Of a DNA stretch of 39,497 nt, positions 13,477 to 22,501 are shown piece by piece. Location of the stretch: NCBI RefSeq assembly GCF_003323745.1, contig NZ_QOIL01000037.1:1-39497 (forward strand), written 5' to 3'. Source of the DNA: Sphaerisporangium album. Its GTDB lineage: Bacteria > Actinomycetota > Actinomycetes > Streptosporangiales > Streptosporangiaceae. Below the pieces are notes generated by a model. It was not told the DNA's origin. It made no database searches and was given only the letters and a program-made list of their open reading frames with translations. The position numbers and the translations under genes were made by a program. Position 1 is the first letter of the stretch. Each line of letters begins with the position of its first letter.

Positions 13477-14832
13477 GTGCGTGAGCTTCCCTGGCCGGCC
13501 AAGATCTATCTCGTCGCCGTCGTCGCGGTGGCGGCCGGGCTGATCGGGCGGGGCCTGATCTTCTCCGAGCACCTGGGCCAGGACGAGTGGCCCACGTTGC
13601 TGGTACTCGCGCTGCTGTTCCTGGTGTGCGAGTCGGTGCCCACGCTGCTGAACGTGCAGTCGGCCGCGATGTCGGTCAGCTTCTCGGCCGCGCTCGCCGC
13701 GGTGGTGCTGGTCGGCAGCGTGGGCGCGGCGCTCGTGGGCGCGACGGCGGTGCTGAGCGTGCGGCCGGGCCTGCCGCCGCACAAGCGGCTGTTCAACGGC
13801 GCCCAGTTCGCGATCTGCGGGTACGCGGCCGGGTGGGTGTTCGAGTCGCTGGGCGGCCATCGCACGATCGTCAGCGACCACCGCTTCGCCGACCTGCTCG
13901 GCCCGTTCACGGGCGCGGCGGCGGTGTTCGTCCCGCTCAACTTCGTGCTGTTCGCCGTCATGCTCTCGCTCGCCGGGCAGTTGCGCACCGAGGAGGTGCC
14001 GCTGCGCGGGCTCGCCCAGTTCTTCATCTCCTACCTGGGGTACGCGACCTTCGGGCTGCTGATCGCCGGGCTGTGGGCGACCGTCCAGTCGATCTCGGCG
14101 GTGCTCGTGCTGCTGCCGCTGTTCATCGCCCGCTGGGCCTTCGGCCAGTACCTCGCGCAGCAGCGGTCGTACGACGCCACCATCGCCGCCCTGTGCCAGG
14201 CCGTCGAGACCAAGGACTACTACACGCGCGGTCACTGCACGCGGGTGTCCGCGGCCTCCACGATGATCGCCCAGGAGATCGGCATGGGCCCCGAGCGCAT
14301 GCGGGCCATCGGCTACGCCGGCATGCTGCACGACGTGGGCAAGCTGGGCGTGCCGACCAAGGTCCTGCAGAAGGAAGGCGGCCTCACGGAGGAGGAGCTG
14401 GCCGCGATCCAGCTCCATCCGATGCGCGGCCTGGAGATCGTGCGGGGCATCGACTTCCTGGACGAGGCGTTCGCCGGCATCATGCACCACCACGAGCGCC
14501 AGGACGGCCGGGGCTATCCCATGGGGCTGGCCGGGGACGAGATCCCCGAGTTCGCACGGGTCATCGCCGTGGCCGACGCCTTCGACTCCATGACCTCCGA
14601 CCGCGCCTACCGTAAGGCCAAGTCGATCGAGGAGGCCGTGGCCGAGCTGCGCAAGGGGGCGGGCACGCAGTTCGACCCCGACATGGTCGGCGCGTTCATC
14701 CGGGCCGTCGACCGCAGAGGCTGGGATCCTCCCGGCAAGGTCGCCGCGCCCAAGGCCGACGAGGTCGTCGAGACCGTGGCCAAGGACCACGACGACCCGA
14801 CCTCGCCGATCGAAGTGGTGTCCGAGCGGTGA
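13477..14832 (+). CDS. Membrane HD-GYP domain protein
   Basis: 451 residues. The N-terminal half (about 8-225) has roughly eight hydrophobic segments with no recognised sensor domain. The C-terminal half is an HD-GYP domain: HD in LHDVGKLG (about 283-290), then HHHERQDGRGYP near 336-347, which keeps both the HHE and GYP signatures. Such domains hydrolyse cyclic di-GMP; activity is predicted from the intact motifs. I recall membrane HD-GYP proteins at sigR-rsrA in Streptomyces. The GTG start is 32 bases after the small membrane gene and the stop overlaps the next gene. Confidence 0.9.
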   Translation: MRELPWPAKIYLVAVVAVAAGLIGRGLIFSEHLGQDEWPTLLVLALLFLVCESVPTLLNVQSAAMSVSFSAALAAVVLVGSVGAALVGATAVLSVRPGLPPHKRLFNGAQFAICGYAAGWVFESLGGHRTIVSDHRFADLLGPFTGAAAVFVPLNFVLFAVMLSLAGQLRTEEVPLRGLAQFFISYLGYATFGLLIAGLWATVQSISAVLVLLPLFIARWAFGQYLAQQRSYDATIAALCQAVETKDYYTRGHCTRVSAASTMIAQEIGMGPERMRAIGYAGMLHDVGKLGVPTKVLQKEGGLTEEELAAIQLHPMRGLEIVRGIDFLDEAFAGIMHHHERQDGRGYPMGLAGDEIPEFARVIAVADAFDSMTSDRAYRKAKSIEEAVAELRKGAGTQFDPDMVGAFIRAVDRRGWDPPGKVAAPKADEVVETVAKDHDDPTSPIEVVSER

Positions 14833-16112
14833 CGACGGCGTCCCGGCCCATGCACGGGCTCGACTCCGGCCGGCTGCTGCTGATCTGCGCGGCGGGCGTG
14901 GTGACCGTCTGCGGCATCGCCTACACCGCCGCCGTCGGCCTGGTGGACCCGCAGATCGCGGTCGCGTTCGGCGTGCTGGTCGCCGCGGGCGAGCTGGCCA
15001 GGCTGACGATGCCGGGCAACCGCGAGGTCGCGCCCATCGGCGCCGCCGCCGCCCTCGGGTACACGCTGTTGCTGGACGTCGGCGGCGTCCCGGCCGAGCA
15101 CTCGGCGCTGCAGGTCGTGGCGGTCATGTCGGCAGGCATGATCCTCGGCGCGCTGCCTCACCTCGCCGTGGGCAGGCCGCCGCAGCTCGACGCCATCGCC
15201 CGCCGCCTGCTGTCGGGGGCGCTGCTCGCGTTCGCCTATCGTCCGCTGGCCCCCGCGCTGTACGACACCACAGGCGACGGCAAGGGCACGTGGTGGGCGG
15301 TGCTCGGCGTGATGGCGGTGCTCATCACCGCGATGCTGGCCGCCGACGTCGTCATCGCCGCGCTGCTCAGGGCCGAGCAGGTGCGCACGGCCTTCCGGGT
15401 CGCGATCCGCGACGAGCTGCGCATGGCCGCGCCGCTCGGCGCCGCGGTCGCCGCGTCCGGCACGCTGCTCGTCCTGGCCTCGCACAGCATGAACCTGGCG
15501 GCCCTGGTCGTCTTCGCGGCGCCGCTGCTGGTCACCCAGGTCGCGTTCCGCAAGTACGCCGGCATCCGGGCCACCTACCTGCAGACCGTCCGCGCGCTGG
15601 CCCGCGTCACCGAGGTGGGCGGATATGTCGAGCCGGGGCACTCGCGGCGCGTCAGCCGCATGTCGGTCGCCATCGGCCGCGAGCTGGGCATGGCCGAGCC
15701 CGAGCTGCTGGAGCTGGAGTACGCCGCGCTGATGCACGACATCGGCCAGCTCTCCCTGCGCGACCCCATCCCCGGCGGCGCGACCGTCCTCACCGACCCG
15801 CGGACGGCGCGCAGCATCGCCGAGCTCGGCTCGGAGGTCATCAGGAAGACCGGCGTGCTCGACCGGGTCGCCGACATCGTGCGCCACCAGGGCGACCCGT
15901 TCGGGGGCCCGGAGCCCCCGCCGCCGCTGGCCAGCCGCATCATCAAGGCGGCCAACGCCTACGACGACCTGGTGGGCGGCTCCACCGACCGCGACCGCGC
16001 CGCGGCGGCCCTGGAGCGCCTGCGGCTGGACGGCGGCGACGAGTACGACCCCGTGGTGGTCGAGTCGATGGCCAAGGTCATCGAGCGGACCGGCCCGGAC
16101 AACCACCTCTGA
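14829..16112 (+). CDS. Membrane HD-domain protein, degenerate HD-GYP paralogue
   Basis: 427 residues with the same architecture as its upstream neighbour: about eight hydrophobic segments (20-250), then an HD domain (about 255-427). The metal HD pair is kept (LMHDIGQLSL, about 301), but the region that should read HHE..DGxGYP is VRHQGDPFGG, so the GYP signature is lost. It is likely inactive or altered toward cyclic di-GMP and may serve as a partner or regulator of the intact protein. The GTG start overlaps the upstream stop as GTGA, giving tight coupling. Confidence 0.85.
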   Translation: MTTASRPMHGLDSGRLLLICAAGVVTVCGIAYTAAVGLVDPQIAVAFGVLVAAGELARLTMPGNREVAPIGAAAALGYTLLLDVGGVPAEHSALQVVAVMSAGMILGALPHLAVGRPPQLDAIARRLLSGALLAFAYRPLAPALYDTTGDGKGTWWAVLGVMAVLITAMLAADVVIAALLRAEQVRTAFRVAIRDELRMAAPLGAAVAASGTLLVLASHSMNLAALVVFAAPLLVTQVAFRKYAGIRATYLQTVRALARVTEVGGYVEPGHSRRVSRMSVAIGRELGMAEPELLELEYAALMHDIGQLSLRDPIPGGATVLTDPRTARSIAELGSEVIRKTGVLDRVADIVRHQGDPFGGPEPPPPLASRIIKAANAYDDLVGGSTDRDRAAAALERLRLDGGDEYDPVVVESMAKVIERTGPDNHL

Positions 16113-16349
16113 GCCCTCTTTCCCTCTTTCTTACAGGCGGCCGACCCGCGCCGCGTCCCTGAGATGGCCACGCGAACCCCTCCCTGACAGGGCTTTTACC
16201 CGGTGGAGGAGGTGCGCCGCCGATCCGGCGCCGCCGCTCCCGATTGTGGGGTTCCTACAGACGGGACACGAGGGATCGGTGGTTTCGCGCGAAGGGTTCT
16301 GAGAACGCTCCGGCCTTAGGGTGGTGATCCATCGAAGGGAGTGCGGCCG

Positions 16350-17702
16350 ATGTTCGACAGCGTTCTGGTGGCCAATCGGGGAGAGATCGCCCGGCGGATC
16401 ATCCGCACGGTCAGGGCCATGGGCCTGCGGGCCATCGCCGTGCACTCCGAGGCCGACGCCGACCTGCCGTTCGTGGCCGAGGCCGACGACGCGTTCGCCC
16501 TCGGCCCCGCGGCGCCCGCCCAGAGCTACCTCGACGTCGCCCGGGTCCTGGAGGCGTGCCGCGCGACCGGCGCCCGCGCCGTCCACCCGGGGTACGGCTT
16601 CCTCGCCGAGAACGCCGCGTTCGCCCGTGCCGTGGGGGAGGCGGGGCTGGTGTGGATCGGCCCGTCCCCGGACGCCATCGAGCGCATGGGCGACAAGATC
16701 AACGCACGCAACCTCATGGAGCGCGCCGGGGTGCCGGTGGCGGCGGGCACGCGCGAGCCGGTCACCGACCGCGCGGGGGCGCTGGCCGCGGCCGCCGAGA
16801 TCGGTTACCCGGTCATGGTGAAGACCGCCGGGGGCGGGGGCGGCATCGGCATGGGCGTCGCCCGCGACGACGCAGAGCTGACCCGGGCCTTCGCGACCGC
16901 CTCGCGCGCGGCCGAGCGGTTCGGCGGGGGGACGGCCATCCTGCTGGAGCGCTTCGTCGAGCGGGCCCGTCACGTCGAGGTGCAGATCCTGGGCTTTGCG
17001 GACGGGACGGTGGTGGCGCTCGGCGAGCGCGACTGCTCGGTCCAGCGGCGTCACCAGAAGGTCGTCGAGGAGTCCCCCTCGCCCGGCATCACGCCCGAGC
17101 TGCGCGCGCGCATGCTGGAGGCCGCCGTGCGCGCCGGGGAGGCCGTCGGCTACCGCGGCGCGGGCACGGTCGAGTGCCTGGTCGACGCCGACCGGCAGGA
17201 GTTCGTGTTCCTGGAGATGAACACCCGGCTCCAGGTCGAGCACCCGGTCACCGAGCTGGTCACCGGGGTGGACCTGGTGGAGCAGCAGATCCTCGTGGCG
17301 GCGGGGGAGCCGGTCGGCTTCGTCGTGGCCTCCTCGGGGCAGGCCGTCGAGCCGCGGGGGCACGCGATCGAGCTGCGGGTGTACGCCGAGGACTCCAAGC
17401 GGTTCTTCCCCGGCCCCGGCAAGATCGACGTGTGGGAGGAGCCCAGTGGCCCGGGCATCCGGCTGGATTCCGGATATGTCGCGGGAAACACGGTGACGCC
17501 CTTCTATGATCCCTTGATGGCCAAGCTCTGCGTCCACGGCGCCGACCGCGCGCAGGCGCTGGAGCGGGCCCGCGCGGCCGTGGGCGGCTTCCGCATCGAA
17601 GGGCCGAAGAACAACCTCGCGTTCTGCGCCGAGCTGCTCGGCAACCCCGAGTTCGCCGCCGGCGACTACGACACCGGCCTGGTCGCCCGCATGCGCGCGT
17701 GA
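16350..17702 (+). CDS. accC: Acetyl/propionyl-CoA carboxylase, biotin carboxylase subunit
   Basis: A 450-residue ATP-grasp biotin carboxylase that carboxylates carrier-bound biotin with bicarbonate and ATP. It starts FDSVLVANRGEIARRIIRT; the ATP-grasp Gly loop GGGGGIGMG is near 160 and the catalytic EMNTRLQVEHPVTE stretch near 290. The length equals stand-alone AccC, with no fused biotin domain. I prefer ATG 16350 over GTG 16341 because the GGGAG site is at proper distance. The separate carrier follows 94 bases later. No carboxyltransferase gene is in the window, so the acyl substrate is unknown. Confidence 0.94.
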   Translation: MFDSVLVANRGEIARRIIRTVRAMGLRAIAVHSEADADLPFVAEADDAFALGPAAPAQSYLDVARVLEACRATGARAVHPGYGFLAENAAFARAVGEAGLVWIGPSPDAIERMGDKINARNLMERAGVPVAAGTREPVTDRAGALAAAAEIGYPVMVKTAGGGGGIGMGVARDDAELTRAFATASRAAERFGGGTAILLERFVERARHVEVQILGFADGTVVALGERDCSVQRRHQKVVEESPSPGITPELRARMLEAAVRAGEAVGYRGAGTVECLVDADRQEFVFLEMNTRLQVEHPVTELVTGVDLVEQQILVAAGEPVGFVVASSGQAVEPRGHAIELRVYAEDSKRFFPGPGKIDVWEEPSGPGIRLDSGYVAGNTVTPFYDPLMAKLCVHGADRAQALERARAAVGGFRIEGPKNNLAFCAELLGNPEFAAGDYDTGLVARMRA

Positions 17703-17796
17703 CGCCGCCGGTGCCGGGCAGAGAACGGCCCGGATGCTGCGACGATGGGCACAGCAGGGCCGGTCAAGCGAAGATCATTGATTGAGGGGAGTTCCG

Positions 17797-18015
17797 GTGG
17801 CGGAAGTACGCGCCGAAATGGTGGCGAACGTCTGGAAGGTCGTCGTGGCCGAGGGGGACAGCGTGAGCGAGGGCGACACGCTGGTCATTCTGGAGTCGAT
17901 GAAGATGGAGATCCCGGTCCTCGCCGAGGACTCCGGCGTCGTCACCGGCCTCAAGGTCGCCGAGGGCGACGTGATCCAGGAGGGCGACCTGATCGCCGTC
18001 ATCGAGGCCTCCTGA
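17797..18015 (+). CDS. Stand-alone biotin/lipoyl carrier protein
   Basis: 72 residues, made only of the biotinyl domain. The biotinylation site is in LESMKMEIPV, with the modified Lys between two Met. The GTG at 17797 follows GAGGGGAG. It resembles the small biotinylated protein TB7.3 of Mycobacterium tuberculosis, which also sits beside the sigH-rshA pair (recalled, not compared here). Its position after the biotin carboxylase suggests that enzyme charges it with carboxyl groups. A lipoyl role is unlikely given MKM. Confidence 0.92.
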   Translation: MAEVRAEMVANVWKVVVAEGDSVSEGDTLVILESMKMEIPVLAEDSGVVTGLKVAEGDVIQEGDLIAVIEAS

Positions 18016-18057
18016 GCGCGGTCTCCGCGTGAGCCGGAGACCCCACGCGGGGGCGGA

Positions 18058-18438
18058 TCACTTGGACAGGCCGGCCAGGAAGCGCTCGCGGTCCACCACG
18101 ACCCGCTCGATGGTGGCCGTGGCGACCATCCGTGCCCCGTCCCGGGCCGTGACCTCGAAGACCAGGCGCCTGCCGTCCACCTCGACCAGCTCGGCGGCCA
18201 CCTTGACGTGCGCGCCCACCGGGCTGGCGGCGCGGTGCTCCAGCGTCACCTTGGTCCCGACCGAGGTCTGCCCGGGGGCCAGCCGCTCCTGGACGGCGCG
18301 TACGGTCACCGCTTCGGCGATGGCGAGCAGCCGCGGGGTGCCGAGGACGGGGACGTCGCCGCTGCCCACCCGGATGGCGGTGTCGCTCCGCTCGACCATG
18401 AATACCAGCTCGGCGCGGAGTCCGGGATCGATCGTCAT
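18058..18438 (-). CDS. Hotdog-fold thioesterase, FlK-like
   Basis: 126 residues. The pattern VPVLGTPRLLAIAEAVTVRAVQERLAPGQTSVGTKVTLEHRAASPVG matches the fluoroacetyl-CoA thioesterase (FlK) family layout, with the candidate catalytic Thr, Glu and His in GTP, AEA and EHR. General acyl-CoA hydrolysis is likely; the fluoroacetyl specificity is not implied. It starts at ATG 18438; longer frames upstream run into unrelated sequence. It converges on the biotin carrier gene with 42 bases between the stops. Confidence 0.78.
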   Translation of the reverse strand: MTIDPGLRAELVFMVERSDTAIRVGSGDVPVLGTPRLLAIAEAVTVRAVQERLAPGQTSVGTKVTLEHRAASPVGAHVKVAAELVEVDGRRLVFEVTARDGARMVATATIERVVVDRERFLAGLSK

Positions 18439-18546
18439 GGGCGCCAGCCTAGGGGGATGACCCCCTTCGGGGTGTCTCGTGCGCCGGGATGGCCGTTCAC
18501 GCCTTCTCGTACCACCTTCACCGGATGACGGTCTTGGCGGAGAACG

Positions 18547-18747
18547 ATGCAATACGCTTCTCGCGTGAGCCCGTACTGCGACCACTGCGGACGTCTCGAA
18601 GGAGACGGCGATCATTCCGCGTGCCGCGCCGCGCGGCTCATGGAGCCACCTCGCTACTGCCAGGCGTGCCGTCGCCGACTCGTGGTGCAGGTGACCCCGC
18701 GAGGCTGGTCCGCTCGTTGCGTCGAACACGGCGTGACGTCGTACTGA
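18547..18747 (+). CDS. bsaP: BsaP-like biotin synthase auxiliary protein
   Basis: A 66-residue Cys-rich protein: C-x2-C (YCDHC), a lone Cys in HSAC, then YC-x2-C (CQAC), and a final RC in the C-terminal block VVQVTPRGWSARCVEHG. This pattern matches, from memory, the small protein encoded after bioB in mycobacteria (Rv1590) that biotin synthase needs. Here bioB is 4 kb away on the other strand. ATG 18547 has a GGAG site; GTG 18565 (60 residues) lies six bases after a TACGCT -10-like element and would be leaderless. An iron-sulfur or zinc ligand role is plausible. Confidence 0.7.
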   Translation: MQYASRVSPYCDHCGRLEGDGDHSACRAARLMEPPRYCQACRRRLVVQVTPRGWSARCVEHGVTSY

Positions 18748-18877
18748 CACCCCGGCGCGAGCAAAGTGAACACAGAGTTTTGTGACACTTCCGTGACCCA
18801 GGCGCGACATGAGTCCGCTTTGTTGGAGAACTCCGGGGTGGCGTCGGGTTACATGGATTGGGGTTAGCGGGGGAGAC

Positions 18878-20596
18878 ATGGTGGCCCAAGGGACCACGCT
18901 GGCAGGACGTTACCGTCTGGACGTCCGTCTCGGCGCCGGCGGCATGGGCGAGGTGTGGCGCGGGGAGGACATCGTCCTCGCGCGCACTGTGGCCGTGAAA
19001 GTGCTGTTACCGGGCCGGATGGACGACCCGGGGTTCGCGGCGCGCTTCCAGGGGGAGGCGCGCGCGATGGCGACGATCAACCATCCGGGCGTGGTGGACG
19101 TCTACGACTACGGCGTGAGCGACGTCCCGGGCGCGGGCCCGACCGCGTACCTGGTGATGCGGTTCGTCGACGGCGAGCCGCTTGACCGTCTGCTGACCCG
19201 GCTCGTGCGCATCGCGCCCGAGCCCGCCATGGAGCTGATCGCGCAGGCCGCGTCGGCTCTTCAGGCCGTGCACGACATGGGAATCGTGCACCGCGACGTC
19301 AAGCCCGGCAACCTGCTGGTCCGCCAGGACGGCACGCTCGTCCTCACCGACTTCGGCATCGCCCGCGCGGACGCCGGTCACCGGCTGACCGACGCCGGCA
19401 TGGTGCTCGGCACCGCCGCGTACTGCGCCCCCGAGCAGGCCGAGGGCCAGCCGGTGACGCCGGCCGTCGACCTGTACGCACTCGGGGTCGTCGCCTACGA
19501 GTGCCTGGCCGGGCAGCGGCCGTTCGACGGCGACACCCCGGTGACGATCGCGCTCAAGCACATCCGCGAGGATCCGCCCCCGCTGCCCCCCGACGTGCCC
19601 CCCGCCGTCCGCCACGTGGTCGAACGCGCCCTCGCCAAGGACCCGGCGCGCCGCTGGCACAGCGCCGCCGAGATGAGCATGGCGGCGCGGCAGGCGATGC
19701 TGGCCGACACCGGCAGCTCGGCGGCGGTCTCCGGGCTGACCGGCATGATCGCGTCCCCGGACCACGCGGCGGCCCCGGCCGGGCACCCCGGCGCCCAGGC
19801 CGCCTACCTGGCCTCTCCGGAGACCGGCACGCGGATGAACGCCCCGGCCGGCCCGACGCCGCCCCCGTACATCATGCCGACGGCCGCGTCCGCTCAGTCG
19901 GTCAGCACGGCCGTGAGCTCCCCGGCGGCGACCGGCACGCCCGCGCCTCCCGGCCGGCGTGGCGGTCGCGGTCGCCGGGCCGCCGGGCCGCCGCGCAGGA
20001 CCAGGCCCGGACTGATCGTCGGCGTCATCGTCGCCGGGGCCCTGCTCGGCGGCGTGGGCGCGGTGGCGTTCTACCAGCTGGCCGGCGGCAAGGCGGTGGC
20101 GGGCGTGGAGCCGGAAGCGTCGGTGACGGCCGGCGAGACCTCGCCCTCGCCCACCCGGACCACCCGTCCCCCCAAGTCGTCCCCCACGGTCACCCGCTCG
20201 CAACCCGCCCCCGGCCGGCAGAACTCCGACGATCCGGCCTCGCCCACGCCGACCGAGCCGTCGCCGTCCCCGAGCGCCACCAGAACGCGCTCGCCCTCGC
20301 CGTCCCCGAGCCCGACCAAGACACAGGTCAAGAAGACCGTGCCTGCTGTGATCAACCTGACCGAGCCCCTGGCGAAGACCAAGCTTCACGCCGCGGGCTT
20401 CAAGGTCACCGTCGACATCTATGGCGAGCCGAGCGACCAGGGCTGCACGCGTGTGCTCGACCAGCTTCCCGACGCGGGGAAGTCGTGGGCCGTCGACAAG
20501 CCCGTGACCATCGTCGTGGCGCAGGGAATCGACTGCGGCGGCGACCCCAGCTCCACCCCCAGCCCGTCGCCGACCCCCTCGGCCACCGCCCCCTGA
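18878..20596 (+). CDS. PASTA-type membrane Ser/Thr protein kinase
   Basis: 572 residues. A Hanks-type kinase domain (about 10-275) has Lys41 in VAVKVL, the catalytic HRDVKPGN (Asp140), DFG (Asp158) and APEQ. A Pro/Ala-rich juxtamembrane stretch leads to one membrane span (about 378-402), then a Ser/Pro/Thr-rich outer linker and a single PASTA domain (about 485-555) containing two Cys, ending in another Ser/Pro tail. PASTA domains sense muropeptides or lipid II; PknB relatives usually carry several, so one is few. The ATG follows GGGGGAG. It converges on the ThDP enzyme gene. Confidence 0.92.
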   Translation: MVAQGTTLAGRYRLDVRLGAGGMGEVWRGEDIVLARTVAVKVLLPGRMDDPGFAARFQGEARAMATINHPGVVDVYDYGVSDVPGAGPTAYLVMRFVDGEPLDRLLTRLVRIAPEPAMELIAQAASALQAVHDMGIVHRDVKPGNLLVRQDGTLVLTDFGIARADAGHRLTDAGMVLGTAAYCAPEQAEGQPVTPAVDLYALGVVAYECLAGQRPFDGDTPVTIALKHIREDPPPLPPDVPPAVRHVVERALAKDPARRWHSAAEMSMAARQAMLADTGSSAAVSGLTGMIASPDHAAAPAGHPGAQAAYLASPETGTRMNAPAGPTPPPYIMPTAASAQSVSTAVSSPAATGTPAPPGRRGGRGRRAAGPPRRTRPGLIVGVIVAGALLGGVGAVAFYQLAGGKAVAGVEPEASVTAGETSPSPTRTTRPPKSSPTVTRSQPAPGRQNSDDPASPTPTEPSPSPSATRTRSPSPSPSPTKTQVKKTVPAVINLTEPLAKTKLHAAGFKVTVDIYGEPSDQGCTRVLDQLPDAGKSWAVDKPVTIVVAQGIDCGGDPSSTPSPSPTPSATAP

Positions 20597-20664
20597 GCCC
20601 CAGAAGCCACCAGGAGCCCCGGCGGCGGGTGCCGCATGGGTTTCCCCTCGCGCGGGTGACCGTA

Positions 20665-20688
20665 CGGGCCTGAACGGTTACAGGCCCG
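20665..20688. terminator. Bidirectional hairpin between kinase and ThDP enzyme genes
   Basis: CGGGCCTG (20665-20672) pairs perfectly with CAGGCCCG (20681-20688) over an 8-base loop. It is 69 bases past the kinase stop and 25 bases past the ThDP enzyme stop on the other strand. Confidence 0.55.
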
Positions 20689-20712
20689 CCTGAGGCCACC
20701 CGCGGGCGAGGC

Positions 20713-22359
20713 TCAGATGCCGGTCGTCGTCCGGGGGTAGGCGATGGCCGGGTCGGTGGCGATGTTCACCATGTACGGCACGCCCGAGTCGAACGCCCGG
20801 CGCAGCGCGGGGCCGATCTCCGCGGGAGAGGTCACCAGCTCGCCGCCGCCGCCGAGGGCGGTCACCACCTGGTCGTACCGGCACTGCGGCTGCAGCTCGG
20901 CGGCCACGTCGTAGCCGTACAGCATCTGCATGGGGTGCTTCTCCAGGCCCCAGATGCCGTTGTTGCCGCAGATCATGACCACCGGCAGCCGGTGGCGGAC
21001 CAGCGTGTCGACGTCCATGAGCGAGAACCCGGCCGCGCCGTCGCCGAGCAGCAGCACGACCTGTGAGGACGGGCGCGCGAGCCGGGCGGCGATCGAGTAG
21101 CCGAGCCCGGTGCCGAGGCAGCCGTACGGGCCGGGGTCCAGCCAGCAGCCCGGACGGCGGGGCTCGATGTACTTGCCGGCGTAGGACACGAAGTCGCCGC
21201 CGTCGCCGATCACCACGGCGTCGTCGTCCAGGACGCGGTTCAGCTCGCCGTAGATGCGCATCGGGTGGATCGGGTCGGCCTCGGAGCCCAGCAGCTCGGC
21301 GTCGCCCGCGATGGCCGCCGCCGACGCCTCGGTGAGCCGGGTGAGCCACGGGTCGTACGCCTTCGGCGACACCCCGGCCTCGCCGCACGCCGACCGCAGC
21401 CCCCAGAACAGCAGGGACAGGTCTCCGGCCGTGGAGGCGGCCGTGCCGACGTGCGTGGCGAGCTGCGACGGCGCGTCGGCGAGGTGGACGACCTTCGCCA
21501 GCGGGGCGCCGTCCCTGCCGCCGAAGAAGCCGTAGCCGAGGCGGAAGTCGAGCGGCGCGCCCGCCACGATGACCAGGTCGGCCTGGGAGAAGGCCATGCC
21601 GCGCGCCCGGGTGACCAGCAGCTCGTGCCCGGCGGGCAGGATGCCGCGGCCCTGGCCGTTGGGGATCACCGGCAGGCGGTAGGCCTCGGCGAAGTCGCGG
21701 GCGGCGTCCTCTGCGCGTTCCATCCACACGTCAGAGCCGAGCACCAGGACGGGACGCTCGGCCTCGGAGATCAGCCGCGCGATCTCGGCGAGCGCGTCGG
21801 AGTCCGGCTCCAGCGGGGACGGGGTCAGCGTCTCGGCCTCGTGCGCGGGGGAGGGCGAGAACAGGTGGTCCATGTAGAAGTCGAGGAACACCGGGCCGCG
21901 GTGCGGGGCGACGGCCGTACGGAACGCCATCTCGACGTCCTGGCCGATCGAGTCCGCGCCGCCCGCCGTGAAGGCCAGCTTGGTGATCGTCTCGAACAGC
22001 GGCGGGTGGTCCATCTCCTGGAGCGCGCCCGACCCCCACCGCGACTGCGGGGCGCGGCCGCCCATGACCACCACGGGCGAGCCGTTGAAGTGCGCGGTCG
22101 CCACCCCGCTGACGCCGTTGGTGATGCCGGGCCCGGCGGTCAGCACCGCGAGGCCCGGTTGCCGCGTCAGCCGGGCCGTCGCCTCGGCGGCGAACACCGC
22201 GCTCTGCTCGTGCCGCACATCGACGATGCGCATGTTCTCGTGGACGGCCCCGTCGTACAACGGGAAGACGTGGCCGCCCGACAAGGTGAACATGACCTCG
22301 GCGCCATATGCTCGTGAGACGGCGACCGCGATGTCGCCGGCGTGCTTTGCAGACTCCAT
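20713..22359 (-). CDS. ThDP-dependent acetolactate synthase-like enzyme
   Basis: 548 residues with the three-domain plan of thiamine diphosphate enzymes. The N-terminal domain carries the activating Glu in DVRHEQSA (about 51), the central domain resembles TPP_enzyme_M, and the C-terminal domain has the cofactor motif GDGAAGFSLMDVDTL...MICGNN. It is most like IlvB/IlvG-type acetolactate synthases, but there is no small regulatory subunit gene next to it. Oxalyl-CoA decarboxylase or another carboligase cannot be excluded. It is transcribed in the same direction as bioB-bioD, 142 bases downstream. Confidence 0.82.
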   Translation of the reverse strand: MESAKHAGDIAVAVSRAYGAEVMFTLSGGHVFPLYDGAVHENMRIVDVRHEQSAVFAAEATARLTRQPGLAVLTAGPGITNGVSGVATAHFNGSPVVVMGGRAPQSRWGSGALQEMDHPPLFETITKLAFTAGGADSIGQDVEMAFRTAVAPHRGPVFLDFYMDHLFSPSPAHEAETLTPSPLEPDSDALAEIARLISEAERPVLVLGSDVWMERAEDAARDFAEAYRLPVIPNGQGRGILPAGHELLVTRARGMAFSQADLVIVAGAPLDFRLGYGFFGGRDGAPLAKVVHLADAPSQLATHVGTAASTAGDLSLLFWGLRSACGEAGVSPKAYDPWLTRLTEASAAAIAGDAELLGSEADPIHPMRIYGELNRVLDDDAVVIGDGGDFVSYAGKYIEPRRPGCWLDPGPYGCLGTGLGYSIAARLARPSSQVVLLLGDGAAGFSLMDVDTLVRHRLPVVMICGNNGIWGLEKHPMQMLYGYDVAAELQPQCRYDQVVTALGGGGELVTSPAEIGPALRRAFDSGVPYMVNIATDPAIAYPRTTTGI

Positions 22360-22412
22360 GTCGTGAACTTACCTTTTCTGTGCCCGGTCAATCCTTGAGC
22401 GTGCGTCCGGGC

Positions 22413-22477
22413 CGCCGAGCGCCTGCTCAGGGCCTTCTCAGTGCCTGGTTCGGGGCCTGTTCAGGAGCCGCTCGGCG
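22413..22477 (-). terminator. Long-loop inverted repeat after bioB
   Basis: CGCCGAGCG (22413-22421) pairs perfectly with CGCTCGGCG (22469-22477), with further partial pairing inside the 47-base loop. It lies 25-90 bases past the bioB stop and upstream of the ThDP enzyme gene. It is a plausible end for the bio operon. Confidence 0.4.
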
Positions 22478-22501
22478 CGCGCCCGAGGGCCGACTCTAGG
22501 G

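Noticed and set aside
18779..18800. TGTGACACTTCCGTGACC as a CRP-type site
   Set aside because: It is a direct, not inverted, arrangement of GTGAC, so the palindrome is absent.
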